Of a stretch of 64,000 nucleotides of DNA, positions 1 through 8,793 are shown one piece after another. The position numbers and the translations under genes are program-made. The stretch's first letter is position 1; each line of letters starts with the position of its first letter. The notes under the pieces were generated by a model, which ran no database searches, was not told the origin of the DNA, and saw only the letters and a list, made by a program, of their open reading frames with translations. Source of the stretch: Ornatilinea sp. (GTDB taxonomy: Bacteria; Chloroflexota; Anaerolineae; Anaerolineales; Anaerolineaceae); the NCBI GenBank assembly GCA_018433975.1, contig JAHDQE010000018.1, forward strand, positions 43,720-107,719, read 5' to 3'.

Positions 1-36
1 TATGGTTGGTTAGATCCGCGCATCAGCTACAGTTGA
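1..36 (+). CDS. 3' end of peptide-type ABC transporter permease (DppB/OppB-like), partial
   Basis: The frame open from base 1 reads YGWLDPRISYS and then TGA at 34-36. Permeases of the DppB/OppB family typically end in an LDPR-I-Y tail, and the next gene is a DppC/OppC-type permease, the normal partner. Only the last 11 residues lie in the window, so the assignment rests on the tail and the context. Confidence 0.6.
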   Translation, partial: YGWLDPRISYS

Positions 37-60
37 TCTGAAACAAGGAGCAAATTGACA

Positions 61-954
61 ATGGCAGTTGAAAATACACTGGCAGCGGATGCAAACTTAA
101 ACACAAAAGCGGTTCCCCAGCGCGTATTGGTCTGGGAAGCATTCAAGCGTCACAAGTTGGCCATGATTTCTGCTGTGGTGTTCATGATTTTGACGGTGGC
201 GTGTTTCTCGGCCCCCATTATTGCGCCTTATGAGTTTGATGAGATTAACCTGAGCGCGATTCGGCAGCCTCCTTCGTTACAAAACCTGATGGGTACGGAT
301 GATCTTGGGCGTGATCTTTTCACCCGTATTCTCTATGGCGGCCGTATCTCCATCTTGATTGGTATTTTCTCGGCGCTGATTGGCACGGGTTTGGGCGCTT
401 TGGTTGGGTCTGTGGCGGGCTTCTATGGCGGCAAGCTGGATAACATCCTCATGCGTTTTACCGATATGGCTTACTCCATCCCAACCCTGCCTTTGCTGAT
501 CGTGTTGAGTTCCTTTACCAAAGCTGCGGTTCCCATGATGGTGGCGATTATTGGTTTTCTGAGTTGGATGCCCACTGCGCGGGTGGTGCGCGGCTCGGTG
601 CTTTCGATCAAAGAAAAAGAATTTGTGGAAGCCGCCCGCATGATCGGCGCACCCGATTTTGCGATTATTGGCAGACATATTTTGCCCAATGCGGTCGGGC
701 CGATCATCGTTGGGGTAACCCTGGGCGTTGGGAATGCGATTATCGTGGAATCTTCTCTGAGCTTCCTGGGGCTTGGCGTTCAGCCGCCCACCCCGACCTG
801 GGGAAATATGCTCATGGATTCTCAATCTACCATGGCGAGCAAACCCTGGCTGACGATTTTCCCCGGTATGGCTATTCTCCTGATCGTGCTTGCCGTCAAC
901 TTCCTCGGCGATGGTTTGCAGGATGCGTTGGACCCGACTCTGCGAAAACGGTAA
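61..954 (+). CDS. Peptide/nickel-type ABC transporter permease (DppC/OppC family)
   Basis: Inner-membrane channel subunit of a binding-protein-dependent importer of the oligopeptide/nickel class. It has an N-terminal membrane helix at about residues 35-55, the family motif MGTDDLGRDLFTR at about 77-89, four or five further helices, and the EAA loop (EAARMIGA, about 190-197) that contacts the ATPase. It ends in LGDGLQDALDPTLRKR, typical of DppC. At 297 aa the length is normal. The ATG at 61 is preferred over a TTG at 55 because AAGGAG at 45-50 is 10 nt from it. The ATPase and binding-protein genes are not in the window. As the transporter of the following catabolic run it probably imports the substrate, but specificity cannot be inferred. 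Confidence 0.9.
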   Translation: MAVENTLAADANLNTKAVPQRVLVWEAFKRHKLAMISAVVFMILTVACFSAPIIAPYEFDEINLSAIRQPPSLQNLMGTDDLGRDLFTRILYGGRISILIGIFSALIGTGLGALVGSVAGFYGGKLDNILMRFTDMAYSIPTLPLLIVLSSFTKAAVPMMVAIIGFLSWMPTARVVRGSVLSIKEKEFVEAARMIGAPDFAIIGRHILPNAVGPIIVGVTLGVGNAIIVESSLSFLGLGVQPPTPTWGNMLMDSQSTMASKPWLTIFPGMAILLIVLAVNFLGDGLQDALDPTLRKR

Positions 955-1033
955 TTTTGTATTGGATGTGTACCTACCCGCCCATACTCTGCCTCGAGCG
1001 CCTTGGACGGATAAATAAAAAGTGGAGGCAAAT

Positions 1034-2176
1034 GTGCAAAAATCTCTTCTGATGATCCCCGGTCCGGTGGAAGTGGATCCGGATGTTCTGGAAGTAATGG
1101 GGCGTCCTACCGATGGACACACCAGTTCCGCGTTTATTGAAACCTTTGGAGCCTGTCTGGAAGGTCTGCGGGATGTGTTCGCTGCTCCGGATGGGATGCC
1201 CTTCGTGATTGCCGGCAGCGGCACCTTCGCGATGGAACTGGCTGTGGCCAATCTGATTGAACCGGGTGACCGTGCGGTTGTGGTTGAAACCGGCTACTTT
1301 TCCTGGCGGATGGCGGATGTTCTTACCCGCCACGGCGCGCAGGTGGAACAGGTCGGCGCGGAAGTGGGGCACGCCCCTTCGCTTGAGGATGTGGAAGCAG
1401 CTCTCAAGAAAGGCGCCAAAGTGCTTACGGTGACTCATGTGGATACCTCCACCGGAGTCTGCGCACCGGTCAAAGACTATGCGGCTCTGGCGCGTCGTTA
1501 CAACGCTCTGGTAGTGGTGGATGGCGTGTGCGCAGTAGCAGGGCAGGAATTCCGGCAAACGGAATGGGATGTGGATGTCTGTCTGACGGGCTCCCAGAAA
1601 GCCCTGGCCGTTCCTCCGGGTCTGGCGTTGGTGATGGCTCGCCCGCGGGCGATTGAGGCCTTCAAGGCGCGCAAGACGCCGGTCGCCAGCTATTATGCCG
1701 ATTGGGGCCTCTGGCTTCCCATCATGCAGGCCTATATGGACCGCAAACCGGCTTATTTCGCCACCCCGGCGGTAAACCTGGTGGCGGCGCTCGCGGAAAG
1801 CGTCAAACAGATCAACGCCGAAGGGATGGAGGCTCGTTGGGCTCGCCATCGCAGGCTTTCAAACGCTTTTAAAGCGGGTGCGGCAGCCCTGGGTCTGGAT
1901 CAGATCCCGGTTACCGAAGATCTGCGGGCCGTAACGCTGACCACGTTGTATTTCCCCGAGGGAGTGGACGGCTCGTTGTTGAAACGCATTTCGGCGGCGG
2001 GCGTATCGCTGGCTGGCGGGTTGTATCCCACCATTAAAACGCGTTACTTCCGTGTGGGTCACATGGGTGTCAATGGGATTGGCGAATTGCTGCGGACATT
2101 GTCTGCCATTGAGCAGGGGCTGGGTGTTCAGTCCGGTGCCGGTGTGGCGGCTGCGCAGCAAGAATGGTTGAAATAG
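1034..2176 (+). CDS. Class V PLP aminotransferase (serine/alanine-glyoxylate aminotransferase-like)
   Basis: A 380-aa PLP enzyme of the alanine/serine-glyoxylate aminotransferase group. It begins with the family motif LLMIPGPVEVDP, has the cofactor phosphate region AGSGTFAMELA, the PLP-binding Asp in VVVDGVCAVAG, and the Schiff-base Lys in TGSQKALAVPPG (about residue 189). GTG at 1034 is chosen because GTGGAGG at 1022-1028 lies 5 nt upstream; an in-frame GTG at 1022 would start inside that ribosome site. Inferred role: move an amino group between a small amino acid (Ser, Ala, Gly or aminoethylphosphonate-like) and a 2-oxo acid. A second enzyme of the family closes the gene run at 17005. Confidence 0.88.
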   Translation: MQKSLLMIPGPVEVDPDVLEVMGRPTDGHTSSAFIETFGACLEGLRDVFAAPDGMPFVIAGSGTFAMELAVANLIEPGDRAVVVETGYFSWRMADVLTRHGAQVEQVGAEVGHAPSLEDVEAALKKGAKVLTVTHVDTSTGVCAPVKDYAALARRYNALVVVDGVCAVAGQEFRQTEWDVDVCLTGSQKALAVPPGLALVMARPRAIEAFKARKTPVASYYADWGLWLPIMQAYMDRKPAYFATPAVNLVAALAESVKQINAEGMEARWARHRRLSNAFKAGAAALGLDQIPVTEDLRAVTLTTLYFPEGVDGSLLKRISAAGVSLAGGLYPTIKTRYFRVGHMGVNGIGELLRTLSAIEQGLGVQSGAGVAAAQQEWLK

Positions 2177-2183
2177 CTCTGTT

Positions 2184-2209
2184 TCGCCGCCCGACGTATG
2201 GGGCGGCGA
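2184..2209 (+). terminator. GC-rich hairpin after the aminotransferase gene
   Basis: A perfect 9-bp stem (TCGCCGCCC 2184-2192 with GGGCGGCGA 2201-2209, 8-nt loop) starts 8 nt after the stop codon. No U-run follows (GATATTC), so it is either a weak terminator or a 3'-end-stabilising hairpin. The 260 bp from here to the next gene hold no recognisable gene. Confidence 0.4.
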
Positions 2210-2473
2210 GATATTCATGGTTGGGATCAAGAGGTTATGTGATCCTCTTTCAGGGCTGTGGGCGCGGTGGCGGTTCGGTGCGGTTTATAAATAATTTCGG
2301 GAAAAATTAACAAAACCAACCAGTGGACAATGAAGCAATCATCGCAACTGTATTGATAGCATAGAACGCCACCGCCGCCCTCCCCAAAATAATGAATAAA
2401 AACAATCGGTTTCGACCGGACCGCTGACTTGCAGCCCGGATTCTATTTGTGCGGAAAAATTTTGGAGATAAAA

Positions 2474-3277
2474 ATGGATTTTAGTCAGCAGGTTGTGGTG
2501 ATTACCGGTGCGGGGAACGGTATTGGTCTGGGGATTGCTCATGCATTTATTGAGAAGAATGCCCGGGTGGTGGTTGCAGAAATTAATGCCAACTCCGGAA
2601 ATCGTGCGGTACAGGAACTGGAAGCCGCCGGGGGAGAAGCTTTCTTTGTGCAGGTAGATGTGGCCGACGAACCCCAGGTAGAGCGGATGGTACAGGCCGT
2701 CCTGGAGAAATATGGACGGATTGACATTCTGGTCAACAATGCCGGGGTGGTCGGGCATCACTTGATTACGGAATTGGATCGTGAAGAATGGGACCGACAG
2801 CTGGCTGTTCAGCTTACCGGTCCATTTTTGACTTCCAAACACATTGCCCGTCACATGATCGCCCGCGGCGGGCAGGGCAAGATCGTCAATATTTCCTCCG
2901 TTTCCGCGGTGATGGGCCGGGTTAAAGGCGGCTCGCACTGTGTCTCGAAGGGTGGCCTGACCATGCTGACCAAGGTGCTGGCCATGGAGCTGGGGCAATA
3001 CCAGATCAACGTCAACGCGGTGGCGCCCGGGTTGATCGATGTCCCCGCGCAGCGCAACGAAGACAACCTTTCCTCCGAATACCAGAACCGGTACCTGAAG
3101 GAAGTCCCGCTGGAGCGCATGGGCACGCCCGAAGATATTGCGCAGATGGTCCTGTTCCTGAGTTCCCCGGAAGCCAATTGGATCACCGGTCAACTTTTCC
3201 TGGTGGATGGCGGCCTGATGGCCGGTCATCTCTCTTTTCAGGGTGTGCATGATTTCGCCATGCTGTATGGGCACTAG
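2474..3277 (+). CDS. SDR family oxidoreductase with His in place of the catalytic Tyr
   Basis: A classical short-chain dehydrogenase, 267 aa. The nucleotide motif TGAGNGIG is at residues 11-18, the NNAG motif at about 88-91, and the active-site Ser at 141-142. The usual YxxxK is read as H155-C-V-S-K159: codon CAC at 2936-2938, one base from TAC. The proton-donating Tyr is therefore missing, while Ser, Lys and the cofactor site remain. ATG 2474 follows GGAG at 2464-2467. The C terminus WITGQLFLVDGG is typical for the family. It may be a binding or regulatory paralogue or use an unusual mechanism; a sequencing error is also possible. The next gene starts 21 nt downstream. Confidence 0.85.
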   Translation: MDFSQQVVVITGAGNGIGLGIAHAFIEKNARVVVAEINANSGNRAVQELEAAGGEAFFVQVDVADEPQVERMVQAVLEKYGRIDILVNNAGVVGHHLITELDREEWDRQLAVQLTGPFLTSKHIARHMIARGGQGKIVNISSVSAVMGRVKGGSHCVSKGGLTMLTKVLAMELGQYQINVNAVAPGLIDVPAQRNEDNLSSEYQNRYLKEVPLERMGTPEDIAQMVLFLSSPEANWITGQLFLVDGGLMAGHLSFQGVHDFAMLYGH

Positions 3278-3298
3278 ACCGTTCACGCAGGAGCTGTG

Positions 3299-4579
3299 AT
3301 GATGGAGAAGCCGCTTTACTTATACAATGCCCGTTTGATTGACGGCAGTGGAGATTCCGTTCCGGCGCAGCCGGCTGCTTTGCTGGTGGAAGGGAACCGG
3401 ATCAAACACGCAGCGCCCCAATCGGAGCTGCCCTGTCCGGAGGGAGCCGTGCGGGTTGACCTGGAAGGCAAAACCCTTATGCCCGGCCTGATTGATTGCC
3501 ACGACCATCTTGCTAACCTGGAGGGCACGATGGTCCAGCGCGCTGCCACACCGCCTACCCTGGCAGTTTTCAAAGCCGCGGAGGCTTTCAAGAAAACCCT
3601 GCTGGCCGGTTTTACCTCCATCCGGGATGCGTCCGGGGTGGATCAGGGCATGAAGATGGCCGTGGAGCAGGGCCTGATCCCCGGGCCGCGTCTGAAAATC
3701 AGTGTGGTCATTCTTTGCCAGTTCGGCGGGCATAATGATCACACTGAGCCGGCCGGAATCGATTCCACCTTTCCCTGGTTGCAAACCATTCCCAGTGGGA
3801 TCTGCGATGGCCCCGATGAATGCCGCAAGAAAGTGCGCGAAGTGATCCGCGCCGGGGCGGATTGGGTCAAAATCGCTACTACCGGTGGGGTGGGGACGCC
3901 TATTGGCGGGCCGCTGGTCCGCCAGTTCTCCCCGGAAGAAGTTCAGATGATCGTGGATACGGCTCATGCGGCCGGGAAGCCGGTCATGAGCCATGCCTAT
4001 GGCGGTGAGGGCGTCAAGATTTGTCTGGATGCGGGCGTGGACAGCATTGAGCACGGGGCCGCCCTGAGCGATGACCTGATCGAACAGATGGTCCGGCAGG
4101 GCACCTGGTTGGTGCCGACCTTTACCGTTTTGCGTCGTATTGTGGCATTGGGACGCAGAGAACCTTCTCCCCTTCCTCCTTATATGCTGCCAAAGGCACT
4201 CAAACTATTGGAGTATCAGGCCGAGAGCTTCCAAAAAGCGCTGCGCGCCGGGGTCAAAATGGCCATGGGGACCGATCTGGGCAGTTTTGGCCACGGGCAG
4301 AACGCCGGCGAGCTGGCTTATCTGGTGGAAGCAGGCATGACCCCCATGCAGGCCATTGTGACCGCCACACAGATGGGTGCCAAATGTATGGGGCTGGGCG
4401 ACCGGGTCGGTGTGCTCCGCGAGGACATGCTGGCGGATTTGCTGGTGGTCGATGGGGACCCGCTGGAGGATGTTTCTATCCTCCAGGATGCGAACCGTCT
4501 CCGGTTGGTGATGAAGGATGGGCAAATTTACAAAGATACGCTTGGGCTTCCGGCCTTTGCGGAGGAGATACAGGCATGA
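3299..4579 (+). CDS. Metal-dependent amidohydrolase (prolidase/imidazolonepropionase-like)
   Basis: Amidohydrolase-superfamily TIM-barrel enzyme, 426 aa. Metal-binding HxH is in GLIDCHDHLAN (His 68 and 70). Further ligand regions are the Lys in DWVKIATTGG, the His in MSHAYGGEG, IEHGAAL, and the Asp in MGTDLGSFGH. The C-terminal strand (ADLLVVDGDPLEDV) completes the small beta-domain. It resembles Sgx9260/Xaa-Pro dipeptidase-like members that hydrolyse N-acyl amino acids or dipeptides. CAGGAG at 3288-3293 serves ATG 3299 or 3302. Its TGA (4577-4579) overlaps the next ATG (4576), so the two genes are translationally coupled. This supports a role in cleaving an amide bond ahead of the DUF885 proteins. 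Confidence 0.87.
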   Translation: MMEKPLYLYNARLIDGSGDSVPAQPAALLVEGNRIKHAAPQSELPCPEGAVRVDLEGKTLMPGLIDCHDHLANLEGTMVQRAATPPTLAVFKAAEAFKKTLLAGFTSIRDASGVDQGMKMAVEQGLIPGPRLKISVVILCQFGGHNDHTEPAGIDSTFPWLQTIPSGICDGPDECRKKVREVIRAGADWVKIATTGGVGTPIGGPLVRQFSPEEVQMIVDTAHAAGKPVMSHAYGGEGVKICLDAGVDSIEHGAALSDDLIEQMVRQGTWLVPTFTVLRRIVALGRREPSPLPPYMLPKALKLLEYQAESFQKALRAGVKMAMGTDLGSFGHGQNAGELAYLVEAGMTPMQAIVTATQMGAKCMGLGDRVGVLREDMLADLLVVDGDPLEDVSILQDANRLRLVMKDGQIYKDTLGLPAFAEEIQA

Positions 4580-6240
4580 CAACATCGGATACGCTTGAAG
4601 CCCGTTATGACCGGCTTTCACAGGAATTCTTTGATACTTATTACACTTATCATCCGGTTCATGCCACCCGGCAGGGGCTGCACCAATATGATGGCTCGCT
4701 GGGGCATTACCGGTGGGATGAGATTGAAGCGACTCTGCGGCGGATGAAGGCCATTCAGGCCGAGGTGTCCTGGATTGACCCTGCGAAGATGGACGCTTTG
4801 CATGCCCTGGATTATCCCGTGCTGACCACCCGCATGAAGCGCGAGATTTACTGGATTGAGACCTGGCGTTTCTGGGAAAATAACCCGCTGTTCTACAAGG
4901 ATACGATTACCGAAGGCGTGTTCAATCTGGTCAGCCGCAACTTTGCCCCGCTGGAAGAGCGCCTGAAATCGCTGATCGCCCGCGAGCGCGATGTCCCCGC
5001 GGTACTGGCTGCCGCGCGGGAGAACCTCCGGAACCCGCCCGCGGTCTACACCGAGCAGGCCATTCGCTATATGAAGGGCGCTAAACTGTTCTTCAATGAA
5101 ATTCCCAAAGAGTTCGCAGAGGTTAAAGACGCTGCTCTGGTGCGGGACTTCCAGGAAGCCAACCAGCAGGTACTGGAGGAACTGGATCGCTTTTTGGTCT
5201 TCCTGCAGGATGACTTGCTCCCGCGCTCCAACGGGAACTTTGCTGTCGGCGAGGCCGAAATTCAGAACATCATCGATGCTGAAGAGATGATCGATGTTCC
5301 CGTGAAAGATATTTTGGCGCGCTGCTACAGCGATATGGATCGCCTGGAGGCGGAGATCGCGGATCTGGAGCGCGAGATTGACCCGAATGCTACATCGGCT
5401 GAACTAAAGGAACGCATTCAGGCCAATCACCCCGATCGGGATAACCTGATGCCCACCATGCGCGCCGAGCTGGCGAAAATGCGCGCGTACCTCACATCCC
5501 ACAATCTGATGACTTTGCCTGAAGAGATGCCGGATGTAATCGTCAGCCCGATGCCAACCTATGCCAGCGCGGGCGGTATGATGTTGACCCCCGGGCCGTT
5601 TGAGCATGTCGCCAAAGAGGCTTACATGGCCATCAACCTCCCGCAGGCAGACTGGACACCGGAACGGGTTGAAGCGCAGCTCCGCGATTTCAACCTGTAT
5701 GCCATGGGACTGCTGTTCATGCACGAGGCTTTCCCCGGACACAATACCCAATTCTACCTGGAGAAGCGCGTTCCCATGTTTGCCAGCAAAGACCATGATT
5801 CAGACTCAAACTCGGATGGTTGGGCGGAATACGGTAAATACATGATGGTCGATGAGATTTACGGCGAGCAGGACCCGCTGTACCGCCTGGCGGCGCTGCA
5901 GGCCAAACTGGGTTCGATCTCCACTGCGATTGCCGGGCTGGAAATCCATATGGAGATCCGTACCCTGGAAGAGGCTGCCCAATTCATCGTTGAGCGCGGC
6001 GGGAATACAGAGCAGAGAGCCTGGCGGGTGCTGGACCGGGCGATCTATTATCCTTCACACCTTACCTATTACATCGGCGGCGAAATGGTGCTCAAGCTGC
6101 GTGAGGATTACCGCAAGCTGAAAGGAGCAGCGTTTGATCTCAAGGAGTTCCATGACCGCTTCATGACCTATGGTTTGATCCCGATTAAATTGATCCGTCA
6201 GGATATGCTCGGGGCGGCGGACGATGGAGTGCTGTTCTAA
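4576..6240 (+). CDS. DUF885 family protein (putative zinc metallopeptidase), copy A
   Basis: A 554-aa DUF885 protein. The zinc-site motif HEAFPGH is at residues 383-389, followed by SNSDGWAEYG, which supplies the downstream Glu conserved in the family. No signal peptide is visible, so it is probably cytosolic. The ATG overlaps the stop of the amidohydrolase gene, and an inner GGAGGAG lies just upstream. The next gene is a paralogue sharing roughly two thirds of its residues by eye, including long identical blocks around the ETWRFWENN and DEEM regions. DUF885 enzymes are generally considered peptidases; the substrate is unknown. Confidence 0.85.
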   Translation: MTTSDTLEARYDRLSQEFFDTYYTYHPVHATRQGLHQYDGSLGHYRWDEIEATLRRMKAIQAEVSWIDPAKMDALHALDYPVLTTRMKREIYWIETWRFWENNPLFYKDTITEGVFNLVSRNFAPLEERLKSLIARERDVPAVLAAARENLRNPPAVYTEQAIRYMKGAKLFFNEIPKEFAEVKDAALVRDFQEANQQVLEELDRFLVFLQDDLLPRSNGNFAVGEAEIQNIIDAEEMIDVPVKDILARCYSDMDRLEAEIADLEREIDPNATSAELKERIQANHPDRDNLMPTMRAELAKMRAYLTSHNLMTLPEEMPDVIVSPMPTYASAGGMMLTPGPFEHVAKEAYMAINLPQADWTPERVEAQLRDFNLYAMGLLFMHEAFPGHNTQFYLEKRVPMFASKDHDSDSNSDGWAEYGKYMMVDEIYGEQDPLYRLAALQAKLGSISTAIAGLEIHMEIRTLEEAAQFIVERGGNTEQRAWRVLDRAIYYPSHLTYYIGGEMVLKLREDYRKLKGAAFDLKEFHDRFMTYGLIPIKLIRQDMLGAADDGVLF

Positions 6241-6256
6241 AAGGAGAACCAACGCG

Positions 6257-7924
6257 ATGTCTGAACAGGGTAGTATTGAAGCCAGATACGACCGGCATTC
6301 ACAGGAATTCTTTGACACTTACTATACCTATTATTCTCCTCATGCCACCCGGCAGGGTCTGCATCAATATGATGGCATGCTGGGGCACTACCGGCGGGAA
6401 GAGATTGATGAGACCTTGCAGCGCATGAAAACCATTCAGGCCGGGGTGGCGGCAATTGACCCGGCCAGTATGGACCATCAGCATGCTCTCGATCATCCCG
6501 TTCTCACAACCCGTATCAAGCGGGAAATCTATTGGATTGAGACCTGGCGTTTCTGGGAGAACAACCCGCTCTTTTACAACGATATCATCACCGAAGGGGT
6601 TTTCAATCTGGTCAGCCGTAATTTTGCGCCGCTGGAAGAGCGCCTGAAATCGGTAATTTCCCGTGAGAAGGATGTCCCCGCAGTGCTGTGCGCAGCCCGC
6701 GAGAACCTTATAAACCCACCCGTTGAGTACACCACCCAGGCGGTTGATCAGGTTCAGGGGACCATTCGCTTTTTCGAGAAACTCCCGCTGACTTTCAAAC
6801 AGGTTTCGGATACCGGGTTGTTGAATGAATTCATGTCGGCCAACCTGAAAGTGATTGACGAGCTGCAGCGCTTTCTGGATTATTTGCAGGAAGATCTTTT
6901 GCCCCGTTCCAAGGGGAACTTCGCGGTGGGTGAGGCCGAAATCCAGAAGATCATCGATGCGGAAGAGATGATCGACGTCCCTGTTGCGGATATTCTGGCG
7001 CGTTGTTATCGCGATCTGGAGCGTGCCGAGGCAGAGATTGCCGCGCTGGAGCGCGAGATTGACCCGAACGCGACCTCTGCCGAGATCCTCCGGCGCATGC
7101 GCGCGGACCATGTCGACCCCGGCGACCTTCAGGATGCCATGCGGGAGGAGCTGCGGCGCATCCGCGGCTACCTGACCGAATACAATCTGCTCACCATTCC
7201 TCCGGAAATGCCGGATGTGATCGTGACCCCCATGCCGGACTATGCCAGCGGCGGCGGGATGATGCTCACCCCCGGCCCCTTCGAGATGGTGGCCGAAGAG
7301 TCCTATCTGGCGCTTCAGATTCCGACCCCATCCTGGGGCGAGCAGCGCATCAAAGGCCTGTGGAGTGATTTCAACCGCTATTCGATGGCGTTGTTAATGA
7401 TCCATGAATGCTACCCGGGTCATCATACCCAGTTCTATCTGGAAAAACGGGTTCCCATGTTCGCCAGCCGCGATCATGACTCCGATTCCAACTCCGACGG
7501 CTGGGCCGAATACGGCAAGTATATGCTCGTCGATCAGGTTCTGGCAGCTCAAAGCCCCTTCTACCGCCTGGCCGCGCTGATCTCCAAACGCAGCTACATT
7601 GCGGCCGCCATTGCCGGAATGGAAATCCACACCGGCGCGCGCACCCTCCAGCAGGCTTCCGATTTCCTGATGGAGAAGCAGGGCCGCACCCGCGAGAACA
7701 CCTACATCTGGGTGCTGAACCGGGCAGTGCATTACCCCACTCATCTCACCTACTACATCGGCAGCGAGATGGTGCGCAAGCTCAAAGAAGATTACCAGAA
7801 GCTCAAAGGGGAGGCTTTTAATCTGAAAGAATTCAACGACCGCTTTATGACTTACGGGTTGATTCCCATCAAGGTCATCCGGCAGGATATGCTCGGCGCG
7901 GCCGATGATGGAATGTTGTTCTGA
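6257..7924 (+). CDS. DUF885 family protein (putative zinc metallopeptidase), copy B
   Basis: The second DUF885 protein, 555 aa, a tandem paralogue of the preceding gene. Its zinc motif reads HECYPGH (about residues 384-390) and the following SNSDGWAEYG is intact, so both copies look catalytically competent. ATG 6257 is set by AAAGGAG at 6240-6246. Differences concentrate in the middle helical region (about residues 155-200) and around the segment before the HExxPGH motif, suggesting divergent substrate choice rather than simple dosage. The stop TGA overlaps the ATG of the next SDR gene by one base (TGATG at 7922-7926). Confidence 0.85.
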   Translation: MSEQGSIEARYDRHSQEFFDTYYTYYSPHATRQGLHQYDGMLGHYRREEIDETLQRMKTIQAGVAAIDPASMDHQHALDHPVLTTRIKREIYWIETWRFWENNPLFYNDIITEGVFNLVSRNFAPLEERLKSVISREKDVPAVLCAARENLINPPVEYTTQAVDQVQGTIRFFEKLPLTFKQVSDTGLLNEFMSANLKVIDELQRFLDYLQEDLLPRSKGNFAVGEAEIQKIIDAEEMIDVPVADILARCYRDLERAEAEIAALEREIDPNATSAEILRRMRADHVDPGDLQDAMREELRRIRGYLTEYNLLTIPPEMPDVIVTPMPDYASGGGMMLTPGPFEMVAEESYLALQIPTPSWGEQRIKGLWSDFNRYSMALLMIHECYPGHHTQFYLEKRVPMFASRDHDSDSNSDGWAEYGKYMLVDQVLAAQSPFYRLAALISKRSYIAAAIAGMEIHTGARTLQQASDFLMEKQGRTRENTYIWVLNRAVHYPTHLTYYIGSEMVRKLKEDYQKLKGEAFNLKEFNDRFMTYGLIPIKVIRQDMLGAADDGMLF

Positions 7925-8793
7925 TGATGGCGAATACGAAACAGGTGACTTTTGATTTCAGCGGTCAGGTCGCTGTGGTGACCGGCGCGGCGCGTGGGGT
8001 GGGCCGGGCGCTGGTGAGTGCCTTTGCCCGCTCCGGAGCTCAAGTAGTGGCCGCAGATCGGGATGCCGAAGGGCTGGCAGAGACTTGCGAACCTTTTCCG
8101 CATGCGGTGCATCCGGTGGCGGCGGATGTCAGCACTCCGCAGGGCGCGCAGCACATCGTATCGGCGGCGCTGGAACGGTTTGGGCGGCTGGATATCTGTG
8201 TCAACAATGCCGCGGTGGCCCCGCATACCGCGCTGCTGGAAGAGACCGCGGAAGTCTGGGACCGGGTCTACGCCGTGAACTGCCGGGGTACCTTCCTGAT
8301 GACCCAGGCCGCGGCGCGGGCCATGATCGCCGGAAAGCACGGCGGACGGATCATTAATTTTTCCTCCGGCGCCAGCCGCAGGGGCGGCCCGGGCGCGGCG
8401 GCTTACGCCTCCAGCCGGGCGGCAGTCGAAAGTTTTTCCCGTGTGGCGGCCATTGAACTGGCACCTCACGGCATTCTGGTCAATACCGTCAGCCCCGGGC
8501 TGATCGATACCCAGCCCAAACCGCTCCCTCCGGTTATGGCGCAGGCGCTTGGCGCACGGATTCCCAATCTGCCGCTTGCCCGCCCCGGTGAATCGGATGA
8601 GGTGGTGAACGTGGTGCTGTTCCTGGCTTCGGATGCCGCGACTTATATCGATGCCGCGGTGGTAGCCGTAGATGGCGCTTCGAGCGCGGGCAGCCGCTTC
8701 TCCGGCAGCGTGGTGGATGACGACATCCGCTATGACTGGGTAACCGGAAGGGATGCCCGTGAAGAAGGCAGGAGGTTTTCAAATGACGGATAA
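7924..8793 (+). CDS. SDR family oxidoreductase with Arg in place of the catalytic Lys
   Basis: A short-chain dehydrogenase-type Rossmann protein, 289 aa. TGAARGVG at about 20-27 binds the nucleotide, NNAA replaces NNAG, and the catalytic Ser lies in NFSSGAS (147-148). The Tyr of the YxxxK motif is Y161, but the Lys is replaced by Arg: Y161-A-S-S-R165, codon CGG at 8416-8418. Since Lys lowers the Tyr pKa and holds the ribose, activity may be altered. The protein carries a C-terminal tail of about 30 residues after the usual VDG end. It is translationally coupled to the DUF885 gene upstream and overlaps the next Gfo/Idh gene by 11 bp. Confidence 0.84.
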   Translation: MMANTKQVTFDFSGQVAVVTGAARGVGRALVSAFARSGAQVVAADRDAEGLAETCEPFPHAVHPVAADVSTPQGAQHIVSAALERFGRLDICVNNAAVAPHTALLEETAEVWDRVYAVNCRGTFLMTQAAARAMIAGKHGGRIINFSSGASRRGGPGAAAYASSRAAVESFSRVAAIELAPHGILVNTVSPGLIDTQPKPLPPVMAQALGARIPNLPLARPGESDEVVNVVLFLASDAATYIDAAVVAVDGASSAGSRFSGSVVDDDIRYDWVTGRDAREEGRRFSNDG

